A stretch of 64,000 nucleotides of DNA from Paenibacillus xylanexedens (GCF_001908275.1 NZ_CP018620.1:6448001-6512000), one strand, 5' to 3'. Positions 34,625 through 44,664 are shown, counted from the stretch's first letter. Notes: generated by a model from the sequence alone, not told the origin. Translations and numbers: made by a program.

Positions 34625-36454
34625 TTAAACACCTGTCCCTTCTGTATGTGGATAACGCACCCTGATCCGTGTTCCTTCTCCAAGGGTACTCTCTATGGTG
34701 ATACCGAACTCTGGCCCGTACAGGAAGCGCAATCGACTATGGACACTGCGCAGCCCAAACATCTGACCAGACTCTTCAGGACGTTCCAGTTCTTCAAGGA
34801 TTTCCGTCAGGCGTGCCGGATCAATGCCTTTGCCATTATCTTTGACTTCCACTTGCACCACATCATCTGTCTCTTCCACAACAATCGATAATCGGTTATC
34901 CGAACGTTCTGTCTGAATGCCGTGTACGACATAGTTCTCAATGATGGGTTGCAGCGAAAGTTTCACCACCGGGTGTTGATAATAAGCAGCGTCGATCTGG
35001 ATCGTATATATAAAAATATCCTTGTAGCGGATTCGGAATAACTCCAGATACAAACGGCAAGCTTCCATCTCATCCTTCAGCGTATAATTTTTCTTCTGCT
35101 GTACCAGGCTCTTGAACAATACGGATAGACTATAGATCATCTCGCCAACATCTCTCGCCCCCTGGGATATGGCCCTCATCCGAATCACCTCAAGTGTATT
35201 GTAGAGAAAGTGAGGATTGATACGCGCCTGTAATGCAACCAGCTCGGTCTCCTTCTGTTTGATCTCGGCTTTGTAGACCCGTTCAATATACAGATTCAGC
35301 TCGTCCAGCATGTCGTTGAAGCTATGTGAGATCTGCCCCAGTTCATCATCACGCGGATCGTCGATGCGAGCCGTGAAGTTGCCGTATTTTACTTTCTGGG
35401 TGAAGCGAATAATTCGACGGGTTCGTTTGGCAAAGTTAATAATGAAAAATGCCGGAACCAGCACGGCAAACAAAATACATACGATACTGATCGAGATAAT
35501 GGTATTGCGAATGCCCGCATAGGTTTCAGCCATCTCTTCTACCGGAACGGTGCCAATGACCACATACCCCTGATCGGCGGAGACAAACTTGTTCACGTAC
35601 ATGTTCTGCTCCTTTTTCATTGAATCCATATCCGTCTGATCAAACAGGGAATCGGCCACATTCACGTAGGGATACTTCTTCCCGTAATAATGATTGTTGG
35701 AGTCAAATAACACTGTCCCTTTCGCCGATAACACCACGATGTCTCCCTTGAGATTACTCTCGTAGTTATCCAGCGCATTACCGATTCCTTCTGAGTCAAA
35801 GAAGACAAGAAATTGGCCCAGATTCCGAAGAGTCTGTGTATTGTTAATCGGTACGCGGATGGAGTAGAGCGCAGGGTCCCATTGATTAATCTCTTTGCGA
35901 ATCCAGTAGTTGGGTGCACTGATATTGGGCGTTTCCATCGCCATCACGTCCGGAATATAGGAATGAGCTACATTGGCGTCCAGCTTGCGGAACTGCTTGT
36001 GTTGATTAAAGGTAGACAGATCCTGCTGTTCGGCGCTATACAACATGAGTTGATTAATCTGCGAATTGCGATCCATAATATTTTGAAAATGTTTCAATAC
36101 ATCGGCCGAATAGTCATCCTGATTGGCGTAATATCCATTGGTCATGTGCTGAACATATTCAGCGTACGAATGATTCATCAGGTACGTAATGTTGGCGGAC
36201 AGCGCCTCATTCTGATGCATGTCCCTCACCATGTTTTGTACCGATTCATACTGCTGATGAATGTACCGGTCCACATGTTCCATCGCCGCTTTCTGGATCG
36301 CCAGTTCCCGGCGAATCGTGGAGTCGGACACCGACAGGAAGATGATATAAGACAATGTAATGATCGTGACAATGGATATCATCGAGAAAATCAGGAGCAT
36401 TTTCATAAACATATTATTTTTGAAGAAATTATTGTAAACGCTAACAATTTTCAA
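34625..36454 (-). CDS. Sensor histidine kinase, YesM family
   Basis: A 609-residue membrane sensor. Two transmembrane helices (about 18-40 and 320-345) enclose an extracellular sensing domain of about 280 residues. Then come HAMP, the YesM-type phospho-acceptor segment QARINPHFLYNTLE, and an ATPase domain with QPIIENYVVHGI, DNGKGID and FGLRSVHSRL. Translation starts at a TTG (36454) ten bases after GGAGGG. An ATG lies in between in another frame and reads only six codons, which could lower initiation. It likely senses glycan or glycan-loaded lipoprotein outside the cell. Confidence 0.93.
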   Translation of the reverse strand: MKIVSVYNNFFKNNMFMKMLLIFSMISIVTIITLSYIIFLSVSDSTIRRELAIQKAAMEHVDRYIHQQYESVQNMVRDMHQNEALSANITYLMNHSYAEYVQHMTNGYYANQDDYSADVLKHFQNIMDRNSQINQLMLYSAEQQDLSTFNQHKQFRKLDANVAHSYIPDVMAMETPNISAPNYWIRKEINQWDPALYSIRVPINNTQTLRNLGQFLVFFDSEGIGNALDNYESNLKGDIVVLSAKGTVLFDSNNHYYGKKYPYVNVADSLFDQTDMDSMKKEQNMYVNKFVSADQGYVVIGTVPVEEMAETYAGIRNTIISISIVCILFAVLVPAFFIINFAKRTRRIIRFTQKVKYGNFTARIDDPRDDELGQISHSFNDMLDELNLYIERVYKAEIKQKETELVALQARINPHFLYNTLEVIRMRAISQGARDVGEMIYSLSVLFKSLVQQKKNYTLKDEMEACRLYLELFRIRYKDIFIYTIQIDAAYYQHPVVKLSLQPIIENYVVHGIQTERSDNRLSIVVEETDDVVQVEVKDNGKGIDPARLTEILEELERPEESGQMFGLRSVHSRLRFLYGPEFGITIESTLGEGTRIRVRYPHTEGTGV

Positions 36455-36576
36455 TTCGCATGTTCCCTCCGATGCTGTTTTCCTGACTTGAATTATACCA
36501 TCAGGCTTCTGACATTAACTTGTCACCTGCAACTTTTCTTTAGTTTATATCTGTGTTTCTTTAATTTCACCCTATT

Positions 36577-36590
36577 TAAAAACGCTTTCA
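36577..36590. promoter_or_regulatory. cre site upstream of the GH85 gene
   Basis: Read on the minus strand, TGAAAGCGTTTTTA is a close match to the CcpA cre consensus. It lies 77 bp before the GH85 start, in the region shared with the divergent sensor kinase gene. Confidence 0.6.
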
Positions 36591-36666
36591 TCCACTATCG
36601 TTAACCATAAGTTTAGCTTTGTGTAAAAGAATACCTTACATTCATTCCACTTGAAGGAGGAACAGC

Positions 36667-39483
36667 ATGACACGCAAACTCAAACGAAAAGCCCTCATTC
36701 CCAAGGTAACCGCCATGATCCTGACTACGGCTCTGCTTGGACAAGTTGTTGCATCATCCGTTTATGCCGGAGACACGCTCCCTTACACCGGTGAAAGTGC
36801 CAAAGGGGTGAATCAGCCCTATCAACATGGATACACCTCGGCCCAGATTCTGAACTGGACACCGGAAAGTGATATCCATGGCGATTTACTTCGTGCCCAT
36901 GTTCCCTTGCAGCCCCGTAATGAAGCGTTCGCTGCCACACAGGCTTATCCTGAGCTTAGTCCGGACACCCAGTTATTCACAATGAGTGGCGATTACGGCA
37001 ATGCATTCTTCGATAGCACACCTTATACCAATGAATTCAGCCAGTATCTATTTAATTATTGGCAATATACAGACTACTACAGCTATTGGCACGGCATGGC
37101 CTCTGCGGGAGTACCTGAGGAGCTGTACGATCCGAGTAAAGAGTGGACGGAGAAATACTTCGAGTTTGGCATTTTGAACATTCCGAATCCGGCCTACACC
37201 AATGCAGCCCACAAGAACGGCGTTAAGTCCATTGCTAACATCTTTTTCTCGGACAATGACCGTGGCCCACAAACCTATAAACAAATGCTGATCCAGGATG
37301 AAAACGGTAATTTTCCTGTGGCCGAGAAATTGGCCGAGATGGCAGAATACTACAACTACGATGGATATTTCTTCAATCAGGAAGAAGTTGCCCGGGGTGT
37401 AGCCCCTGAAGATATCGCATCCTACAAGAAATTCATGAAATATCTAAGAGATAAAGGCCTGTACGTTCAGTGGTATGATTCCACCATCAATACAACAGGC
37501 AAAATTCAATACCAGAACCAATTCAATGGGCTCAACAGCCCCTTTGTACAAGATTCCGTTCTCGGCAGAGTCTCGGATTCCATCTTCCTGAACTATGTGT
37601 GGAACCACAAGATGCTCCGCGACTCCCGTGATCATGCCCTTAGCCTGGGACTGGATCCACTGGAAACCGTATTTGCTGGTGTCGAAGGTGGACATGACAA
37701 ATTCGGCCGCTGGAAGCAATCCTATGACCTGCGCCATAACCTGGATGAGAACGGTCAACCCATGAACAGCATCGCGACATTAGGTGCCGACTTCACCCAC
37801 AACGCTCTGGATGAAGAGATGGGCGATGGCAGCACCAATCATCGTGCGGAAGATGAGTACCAGTGGATGACCTTTGTACGTGATCGTGCCTGGTGGTCTG
37901 GTCCAAATCAAGACCCGACAGATGCACGTCGTAATGCGTCTGCCGATCTGTTGGATGTGTATGCTTCCGGTGCAAATTGGGATGGAATCGCCGCTTATCT
38001 TACCGAGCGATCCGTCATCAACGGCTCCAATTTTGCGACCAACTTCAATACGGGCCACGGCCTGAAATATTATGAAGACGGGGCTGTCTCGAACGATAAA
38101 GAATGGTCAAATATCAACATTCAGGATATCCCTATCACTTGGCAATGGTGGATGGATAGTGAAGGAGACCAGCTCAGTGTTGATTTTGACTATGGTCCCT
38201 CTTATGAGAAAGGCGCAAGGTACAACTATGACTCCATTGGTGCGTTTAATGGCGGCAGCTCTCTCGTGGTGAACGGCACACTGAACGCGGAGAACTTCCT
38301 GCGCCTGTACAAGACCGACCTGTCCGTCAACGGACAATCGAAACTGGAACTGACGTATAACAAACCGTCGACTAGTGACGCTTCCTCCCTGCATGTTGGG
38401 TTGATCTTCGAAGATGATCCATTCAACGTGGTCAATGTGGAAGTGCCTCAGTCAGGCCAGCATACTACAGGTTGGAAGACAACTTCGCTGGATTTGAGTG
38501 CATATCATGGCAAAACCATTGCCGCTATGGGATTATCCTTCGACCCGAATGGCAAGGAGATTGAGAATTACCAGATGAATATAGGCGAGATCCGTATGTC
38601 CGACGGTTCAGCGGCTGTACCGGATGCACCGACCGGATTCCATATTGCCAAAGCACTGACCAACACCGATGAACTGGTTGTTGCATGGGACATGAAGGAC
38701 TATTCAGAGGTCAAACAATACAATTTATATGAAAATGGTGCCTATGTTGGCGGCGTGTATGATTCCACTTTTTATATCAAATCGCTAAAACAGCCTTCTG
38801 GTGAACTGTCCATTCGTGCTGTTGGTGCAGATGGTACCGAAAGTGAAGCAACCGTCCTGCCTTACGATCTGAATACAGCTGTTCAGAATATTGATGTGAA
38901 ATTCAAAAAGAATGGCGATGCTATTGTAAGCTGGAAAAACCCGAAAAAAACGAAAGATACGGGCAAAGATAAAGATAAGAATACCGGTAAAGACAAGGAT
39001 AAAAATAAAGACAAAGGTAACGAGTCAATTCAGCTCACACTAGAAACAGAATACACAAAAGAGCCCTTCACCAAGTCGCTTCAGGTCAAAAAAGGAAAAC
39101 AATCTGCCGTCCTGACCGGACTTCCGACCAACGGTGAGCATTACGTGCTGAACATCGCCATTGGCGGGCAGAACCCGGTAACCCATACCGGACAGCTCGC
39201 AGATCTTCAGATTACACCATACGCCAAGGAAAAGGTCACGGTAAAAGATGGAAAGTACACATTGGCCCTCCCGGATCTGGAGGACTGGTACAAGATCTAT
39301 GTATATGAAAACGGGGTGCCACGCGAGTTCGGAGTCACTTACGTTTCGCAGAAATTCCCGTATATCATTCGGGGAAGAACAAAGCTGAGCGAACTGACTT
39401 TCACGCCAGCTTCCAGCAACAGCTCTTTGAAGCTGGTCATTGAGGATTATGCAGGCAATCAGGCCAGTACGATTTTGAGGTAA
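36667..39483 (+). CDS. Secreted GH85 endo-beta-N-acetylglucosaminidase (ENGase)
   Basis: A 938-residue secreted enzyme that cuts between the two core GlcNAc residues of N-linked glycans. The signal peptide ends near VVASSVYAGD. The GH85 barrel shows DGYFFNQEE with Asn237 and Glu239 as the catalytic pair, plus YVQWYDS, FLNYVW and FAGVEGG. The catalytic part is followed by a jelly-roll domain (about 485-645) and fibronectin-like segments. A Lys/Asp-rich linker lies at about 759-783. No LPXTG sorting signal. It is the only glycoside hydrolase of the 16-39 kb locus with a signal peptide, so it is the extracellular step. GAAGGAGG precedes the start and a terminator follows. Confidence 0.94.
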   Translation: MTRKLKRKALIPKVTAMILTTALLGQVVASSVYAGDTLPYTGESAKGVNQPYQHGYTSAQILNWTPESDIHGDLLRAHVPLQPRNEAFAATQAYPELSPDTQLFTMSGDYGNAFFDSTPYTNEFSQYLFNYWQYTDYYSYWHGMASAGVPEELYDPSKEWTEKYFEFGILNIPNPAYTNAAHKNGVKSIANIFFSDNDRGPQTYKQMLIQDENGNFPVAEKLAEMAEYYNYDGYFFNQEEVARGVAPEDIASYKKFMKYLRDKGLYVQWYDSTINTTGKIQYQNQFNGLNSPFVQDSVLGRVSDSIFLNYVWNHKMLRDSRDHALSLGLDPLETVFAGVEGGHDKFGRWKQSYDLRHNLDENGQPMNSIATLGADFTHNALDEEMGDGSTNHRAEDEYQWMTFVRDRAWWSGPNQDPTDARRNASADLLDVYASGANWDGIAAYLTERSVINGSNFATNFNTGHGLKYYEDGAVSNDKEWSNINIQDIPITWQWWMDSEGDQLSVDFDYGPSYEKGARYNYDSIGAFNGGSSLVVNGTLNAENFLRLYKTDLSVNGQSKLELTYNKPSTSDASSLHVGLIFEDDPFNVVNVEVPQSGQHTTGWKTTSLDLSAYHGKTIAAMGLSFDPNGKEIENYQMNIGEIRMSDGSAAVPDAPTGFHIAKALTNTDELVVAWDMKDYSEVKQYNLYENGAYVGGVYDSTFYIKSLKQPSGELSIRAVGADGTESEATVLPYDLNTAVQNIDVKFKKNGDAIVSWKNPKKTKDTGKDKDKNTGKDKDKNKDKGNESIQLTLETEYTKEPFTKSLQVKKGKQSAVLTGLPTNGEHYVLNIAIGGQNPVTHTGQLADLQITPYAKEKVTVKDGKYTLALPDLEDWYKIYVYENGVPREFGVTYVSQKFPYIIRGRTKLSELTFTPASSNSSLKLVIEDYAGNQASTILR

Positions 39484-39535
39484 CACTACAAGGTATTTTC
39501 TCGCCCGCCTGCATACCAATTGAGATAAAAACGTA

Positions 39536-39576
39536 CAGCCCTTCAATTCCAAAAGGAAGTTGAAGGGCTGTTCTTG
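39536..39576. terminator. Terminator after the GH85 gene
   Basis: CAGCCCTTCAA (39536-39546) and TTGAAGGGCTG (39560-39570) form an 11 bp stem followed by TTCTTGTT. Confidence 0.8.
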
Positions 39577-39626
39577 TTGATCTAACAATAAATATTCTGC
39601 CCAACAGCTATTAAACAGCATTCCCG

Positions 39627-41205
39627 TTAGCATAGTCCTTCGGATAAAATTGAGGATAGATGCTTGCGCAACTTCTTTTTGTCTATTTTATCCACGGCTG
39701 TTCTCGGCAAAGTATCCACAATGAACAGTTGAGTCGGCCATTTGTACGGAGCAAGGTGTGGCTCACAAAACGCCCGCATCCGCGTCAGATCCATACTTTC
39801 ACCATCCTGTAACACTATGAAAGCGACGAGTTCCTCTCCTTCGTCAGGAAGAGAATGTCCGATTACGGCCGCCTCGCTTACCGACTCATGGCTCACAATA
39901 ACATGCTCCACTTCGGCGCAAAACACATTGGAACCGCCCACAATAACCATATCCTTCAAGCGATCAAACACATAAAGGTAACCTTCGGCATCCAGACAAC
40001 CGACATCCCCAGTTCGAATCCAGCCATCGGACATGGTCTCGGCAGTAGCCTCCAACTGGAGCCAATACCCCAGCATGGTCTGTGCACCCCGAACAACGAT
40101 TTCTCCAGCCTCGCCCGTAACTGTCTCACTTCCGTCCGTATCTAATATCCGAACTTCGAAGGCCTGCTCACCTTGGGCTAGCCAAGTCAGCAGGACGACC
40201 TACGGATCGAAGGCGATGAGGATCGCCCATATACTGAGCAGGAAAAAGGCGGCTTATGGACATTCCACATTCCGCTTGTGAGTAGTTGTTCACAATGATA
40301 ACTTCAGGAAATTGCGATACGACCTCCTGTAGTGTATCCGGAGAAATAATGGACCCTCCGCAGCCAATAAGCGATAGACTCTTCAAGTTTCTACCTCCTA
40401 CGGATGCCTCGCGGGTAAGATCACAAAGCAGTTGGCCTACTGTGCTGAGTTGTGTAATCTGATCACGTTCAATAGCTTCCATAATGCGGTGTACATCCGC
40501 TGGGTATTCGTCTAGAAATACAAGACAGCCTCCGGCAGCCATGGTCGCCCACAGCTGGAACTGACCCACCAGATGGGATAAGTTGAGCACTAACACACGA
40601 CGCTTGAGATCATGACCGAAGCCTGCAGAAGGCGTAAGTTGATTCCAAGCAGCCATACCACGATGCGAATGCATGACCCCTTTTGGCCGACCAGTTGTCC
40701 CCCCCGTATAAATCAGGACTGCCGTATCGTCTACACTTCGTTTGAAATGGTCTTTTGGAGAGAACGCGGGTTCCTGCTGTAAAAGAGCAGCGAGCGAACT
40801 GTTATTCGTCGCTTCTTCGTCTGTCGTGAACAGTTTTGGACAATACCCAAGAAGCTTTACCGTGGCAATAGCTGCTTTAGCATGTTGGTCATCATGAATA
40901 ACCATATGGGGTTCTGCATCCTGAAATATCGCAGCGAGTTCAGGCACTGTTAGCAAAGGAGACGGCACGAGCGGTATAGCGCCGATCCCAACTGCTGCAT
41001 AAAACGCAACAACGAGCTGGGGATCTGGATCACCTAAAAGGGCAAAGCGATCACCGGCCCGGAGTCCTTCAACATACAGGGCATGACTGAGTCTTTCAAT
41101 TAGACCGTAAAGCTCCCCATAACTCATCGTTTGCCCATGTCGCATTAACGCAGGTTCCTCAGGGTACAGACTTGCTGCAATTGGCAATCGTTCGGATAGA
41201 AGCAA
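39627..41205 (-). pseudogene. Acyl-CoA synthetase / AMP-binding protein, frameshifted
   Basis: Two consecutive frames read as one AMP-dependent ligase. The part from 41205 to 40168 has the start of the adenylation domain and the ATP loop LIYTGGTTGRPKGVMHSH, ending VGRPADLASPR and a stop. The rest continues in another frame from about 40185 (QAFEVRILDTDGSE, VVRGAQTMLGYW) and then DGWIRTGDVG, VFDRLKDMVIVGGSNVF and the catalytic Lys near DKIDKKKLRKHL. A single-base indel at about 40170-40190 would restore about 525 residues. The first codon is TTG after GGGGG. It is either a recent pseudogene or a sequencing error. Substrate unknown. Confidence 0.8.
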
Positions 41206-41482
41206 GCAATTACCCCCAACATTTAAATTTCCATTTCTCCGTTAAGAAAACTATGGAATAAAAAGAGAGTAGCATATATCTGGAATAATAAGTAATCATT
41301 ATCCCCTATTAAACTCATAAATTCTGCTGATATTACAGTTCTGCCCACAGACGATCCTTGCCGTTAACCTCCTTGCTAGCTTAATTAGGCAGATCAAATT
41401 GGGCTGCTTTTTAAACTGAAATCCAACATTTCTCGTTATCATTACGTTTATTTAGGAAACGAGTACCAAGGAGGGTATTGTC
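41206..41482 (+). other. AT-rich intergenic region
   Basis: About 280 bp without a gene. GCTAGCTTAAT at 41375-41385 belongs to the short GCTAACG/GCTAGC palindrome family that recurs at 42193, 44614 and 45301. Nothing else is seen. Confidence 0.4.
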
Positions 41483-41497
41483 ATAAAGTTAAAGAAA

Positions 41498-41983
41498 ATG
41501 CATTTTATTCTCAGTGTTGTAGCGTTATTTTTACTATCAGCTTGCGCAGGTGGTGTTACTGGCTCTAGTCAGCAGAATGAACTAGGTGAACCTTATCGTA
41601 TGGCGTTGGAGGAGTTAATTTCAACAGATACGGCTCTTAATGAAAACATGGAGTATATCTCATTAGATTTTGATAAAGGAATTCCATTAAAGGATTCTGA
41701 TAAGAAAAGCATTGAGGATTACCTTCACAGCAAATATAACGTAAAAATTTATAACCTAACCTATGAAGAATTGATTGAAGAAGGACTGTCTGAACAGTCT
41801 GATAATACGCTAAAAGGGATTTTACTGAAAATTGAAAAGCAGGAGAATGAATCAGATAATAACATTGCCATAGAGGTCAGTAAGTATCGTGCCAATGAGG
41901 GGTCGCTCTCTGCAAAAATAACTTTAACCTATGAGGAAGGTAAATGGAAAGTTGCTACTCATACTCCTACAAGGGAAAGTTAA
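41498..41983 (+). CDS. Small lipoprotein of unknown function
   Basis: A 161-residue lipoprotein. The signal peptide FILSVVALFLLSACAGG has the lipobox LSAC. The mature part is acidic with no recognised family (ISTDTALNENMEYISLDFD, then a C-terminal beta segment ITLTYEEGKWKVATH). The start is unclear. The ATG at 41498 lies 22 bases after AAGGAGGG, too far, while ATA at 41483 is at the ideal distance and would add a positively charged KLKK start typical of signal peptides. Either an AUA start is used or an ancestral ATG has been lost. A terminator follows at 42047. Confidence 0.65.
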   Translation: MHFILSVVALFLLSACAGGVTGSSQQNELGEPYRMALEELISTDTALNENMEYISLDFDKGIPLKDSDKKSIEDYLHSKYNVKIYNLTYEELIEEGLSEQSDNTLKGILLKIEKQENESDNNIAIEVSKYRANEGSLSAKITLTYEEGKWKVATHTPTRES

Positions 41984-42046
41984 AGGAAATAATTTCTTTT
42001 ACCAACGAGAGTGCTAGGAAAAGTTTATTATGACAATTATGGAAGT

Positions 42047-42067
42047 AGCCCTTTTGGGCTTTTTTTT
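42047..42067 (+). terminator. Lipoprotein gene terminator
   Basis: AGCCC-TTTT-GGGCT followed by seven T. Confidence 0.8.
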
Positions 42068-42096
42068 GTCCGTATTTTCTGGAGTACATCCCCCCT

Positions 42097-42160
42097 AAAG
42101 GTATACCAATAAGGATTGTTAGCATTTTTGCAACGATCCCTATTGTCATCCGTTAGTTGT
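42097..42160 (+). repeat. Hairpin repeat R1, left copy of a direct pair
   Basis: CAATAAGGATTGTT and AACGATCCCTATTG are near-perfect inverted arms around AGCATTTTTGC. The same about 60 bp sequence occurs again at 45374-45442 in the same orientation, about 90 percent identical by eye. Confidence 0.7.
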
Positions 42161-42595
42161 AAACCGCAGTTGATTACGTTGATTCTTTGAGCATTAAGCT
42201 AACGTTTCTCGTTAGTATAATGAATTTCAATTATGCATTTGAATAATTAATCGAGACCACTCCTGGTTAACTACGGAACGAAGGAGTACCCCAAGTACCC
42301 GAAGAAGAACTTCGGCTCGAGCTCCTAGTTTGTGTCCTCCCATAGTTGAACGAAAAAAAGTATCTTATATACTAAAAGTGAGACCTTTACATCTAAAGTA
42401 ATCTTCAACTTGTTTAATTCTTTTCCAATATACTTAACAAAAAGTTCATAACGTCTTTTTAACCATTCAAATGATCTATTCATGATGTTTGTAATTATAC
42501 ATGTATGAGCGATCCGCTAGGACGTCCAAATTTTTTTTAAAATAATCCCAACCTTTATTTCGCCTGGCACACTATATAATTGTCAGGAATTACAG
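42161..42595. other. Non-coding accessory region
   Basis: Contains the palindrome AGCTAACGTTTCTCGTTAG (42197-42215), a hairpin CCGAAG-AAGAA-CTTCGG near 42303, and a minus-strand frame of 52 codons (42325-42483) without a ribosome binding site. No supported gene. Confidence 0.4.
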
Positions 42596-42616
42596 ATGCA
42601 ACTATGGAGGCAAAAG

Positions 42617-44262
42617 ATGGATTCAATTGGTAAAAACGGAAAAGAAGCGGCGGAAGCAATTCGGAGCTATGTCAAACCGATCTTCGGTTTTGCGTTAAAC
42701 CGGGTCAAGCAACGGGCCGAGGCGGAGGATCTGGCTCAGGAGATTATGCTGCAGTTGTTGAAATCCTTCTCCGGGGTGCGGGACATTAGAAGCCTTGACG
42801 CTTACGTATGGACGGTTGCCCGATACACTTGGGTGAATTGGTTGAAAAAGCGTGCACACGCTCCCCAAGCGATCGAAATCAACGGCATGTCCGAACTGTC
42901 GGCCGCCCCTTCTCGGGAGCCGCTTGACCGGTTGCTGGTAACCGAAGCTTACCGCGAGCTGCGCCGAGAAGTCGCGTTTCTGTCCGACATCCATCGCCGG
43001 ATCGTGGTCATGCATTACTACGACGAGCTTAAAATCGGCGATATCGCGATTGCTCTGAACATTCCTGTCAACACGGTGAAGTGGCATTTGAGCGAGGCCA
43101 AAAAGAAGTTACGGAAAGGGATGAAACGTATGCGTGCAACAGGAACTTTAAGTGTCAATCCGGTCAGCATGGGGGAAATGGGCCATTCCGGTTCGGCCGG
43201 CAGCCTGGGCGAAACCAACGATTTTCTTGGACGCGCCTTGGCGCAAAATATCGTTTACACGGCTTATCATAAGGCGCGTACCGTACATCAAATCGCGGAG
43301 GAGCTCGGAATGCCGCCGTCTTTGCTGGAAGGCGAAGTCCGGCACCTGGCCGATTACAATTTTCTCATCCAAACCTCTCCCGGCAAATATCAAAGCAATA
43401 CCATCGTCTGGGACCTCTTCGAGTTAGCCGTAGCTGGTCATCAATTCTGGCAAGATTGCGCCGCCGAAGTGGCCGATGTTCATTTCGACGCGTTAATGGA
43501 AGTTCGCCGGCAAGTCGAGGAAGCGGAGTGTACGTTCCGGACGGCGACTATAACTTCCTGCTCTGGACCTTGCTGCCCAAGAACGTCGAGGAGCAATCTT
43601 GGCGGAGCATGCCGGCGGGCGACAACTTCGATGCGGTCGCACCAATGCGAAAGGACGGAGGTCAGTATATTGCCTATGCGGCGTTGAACACGAGCAGCAA
43701 TGCCGATCCGGGTTTTGATTTGAGTAGTTACATCACCTTCGGTCCGTCGCTCCGCTACGTCGAAGACAGCCCCTTATACTTGTGGCAATTCAATACGTAC
43801 TGGAGCGACCGCCAGGTGGATTGGCGTTCCCTGGAATACCGGAATGTCGAGATTTGTCATGCGTTCCAACAAGGAGAACTGCCCGACAACGAAGAGAACA
43901 GCGAGCAATATTCGTTCCTGCTGGAGAAGGGGTACATCCGCAAGACGGAGGAGGGGTACAAGTTCAATGCGGTCTGGATCGACTCTCCGCAAACGTTGGA
44001 TCGGTTGAACAAGGCAATGCCGGATTTGTCTGCTCTGTATGCGCCTGCTGTCGGCAAGCTCTACGATAAAATGCTCAAGCTGTTCCTGCAAAATCAGCCG
44101 AAGCATTTGGAGCCGCAGCTTGCTTACATGGTGAGAGGCAACACCGGCGGAGGCCGGCTTGTCGCTTATATTTTGAAGCATTTGATCGATAACGGGAAGT
44201 TAAAACCGCCGTTGCCGCACCAGCAGAAGACGATTTCAACCTGGATGGGGCCGGTCAAGTAA
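42617..44262 (+). pseudogene. Sigma-70 family factor with long C-terminal extension, frameshifted
   Basis: The first frame (from ATG 42617, after GGAGG) encodes an ECF-like sigma factor: region 2 AEDLAQEIMLQLLKSF and region 4 LKIGDIAIALNIPVNTVKWH. A second, winged-helix-like segment follows (TVHQIAEELGMPPSLLEGEV). Near 43527-43532 the frame breaks: the sense continues in another frame as VYVPDGDYNFLLWTLLPKN and runs to 44262. Together they would give about 548 residues. The segment is clearly GC-richer than both flanks, pointing to transfer from another genome. Intact relatives may sense something through the long C-terminal part; here it is broken or mis-sequenced. Confidence 0.75.
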
Positions 44263-44393
44263 GTCAGTTCGGAAATGTATACGAAGAATAGTCGTTCCCG
44301 GGCGGTGGCCATTTTTACACAAAACTCTGTCTGTCCAACGAAGTGATTAGGTCATCGCTATTTCACACGGCCCCCTCCTGAACGTATGGAAAT

Positions 44394-44441
44394 GATTAAA
44401 AACTACCCATGACGCATATGCGTCATGGGTAGTTTTTAATC
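44394..44441. terminator. Perfect 48-bp palindrome, bidirectional terminator
   Basis: Two 24-base arms, starting GATTAAAAACTACCCATGAC, are exact reverse complements with no spacer. The A5 and T5 tracts at the ends give terminator form on both strands. It lies between the sigma pseudogene and the deaminase gene. Confidence 0.75.
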
Positions 44442-44574
44442 GCAATTGTATCTGCCAGATTTCTCCTCTACCTTACGATTTTTATCTTTCTTGTCCGCCA
44501 CCAACCGTGAGAGGCCAGATGCTCCACATACTCAGCAGATCTATTCAGCAAAACTGCCCGTTAGTTGAGTAAAA

Positions 44575-44604
44575 GCAGCTAATCACAATGATCAGCTGCT
44601 TTCT
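44575..44604. terminator. Bidirectional terminator near the deaminase gene
   Basis: GCAGCTAATCA and TGATCAGCTGC pair around CAA, with T or A runs on both sides. Confidence 0.65.
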
Positions 44605-44613
44605 TGTTGTTAT

Positions 44614-44640
44614 TGAGCTAACGTTTCCCGTTAGCTTAAT
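44614..44640. repeat. Short palindromic repeat GCTAACG
   Basis: AGCTAACGTTTCCCGTTAGCT is nearly identical to the copy at 42197 and related to 45303 and 41375. Confidence 0.5.
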
Positions 44641-44664
44641 ACATCAGGCGCAAAGTTTCATTTA

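Noticed and set aside
36667..39483. Sortase anchoring of the GH85 enzyme
   Set aside because: No LPXTG motif, hydrophobic tail or basic end at the C-terminus, so it is taken as freely secreted.
41967..42149. 60-codon minus-strand frame over the lipoprotein terminator and repeat R1
   Set aside because: It consists of terminator and repeat sequence read backwards.
42325..42483. 52-codon minus-strand frame rich in Lys and Leu
   Set aside because: No ribosome binding site upstream and no recognisable family; perhaps a remnant.
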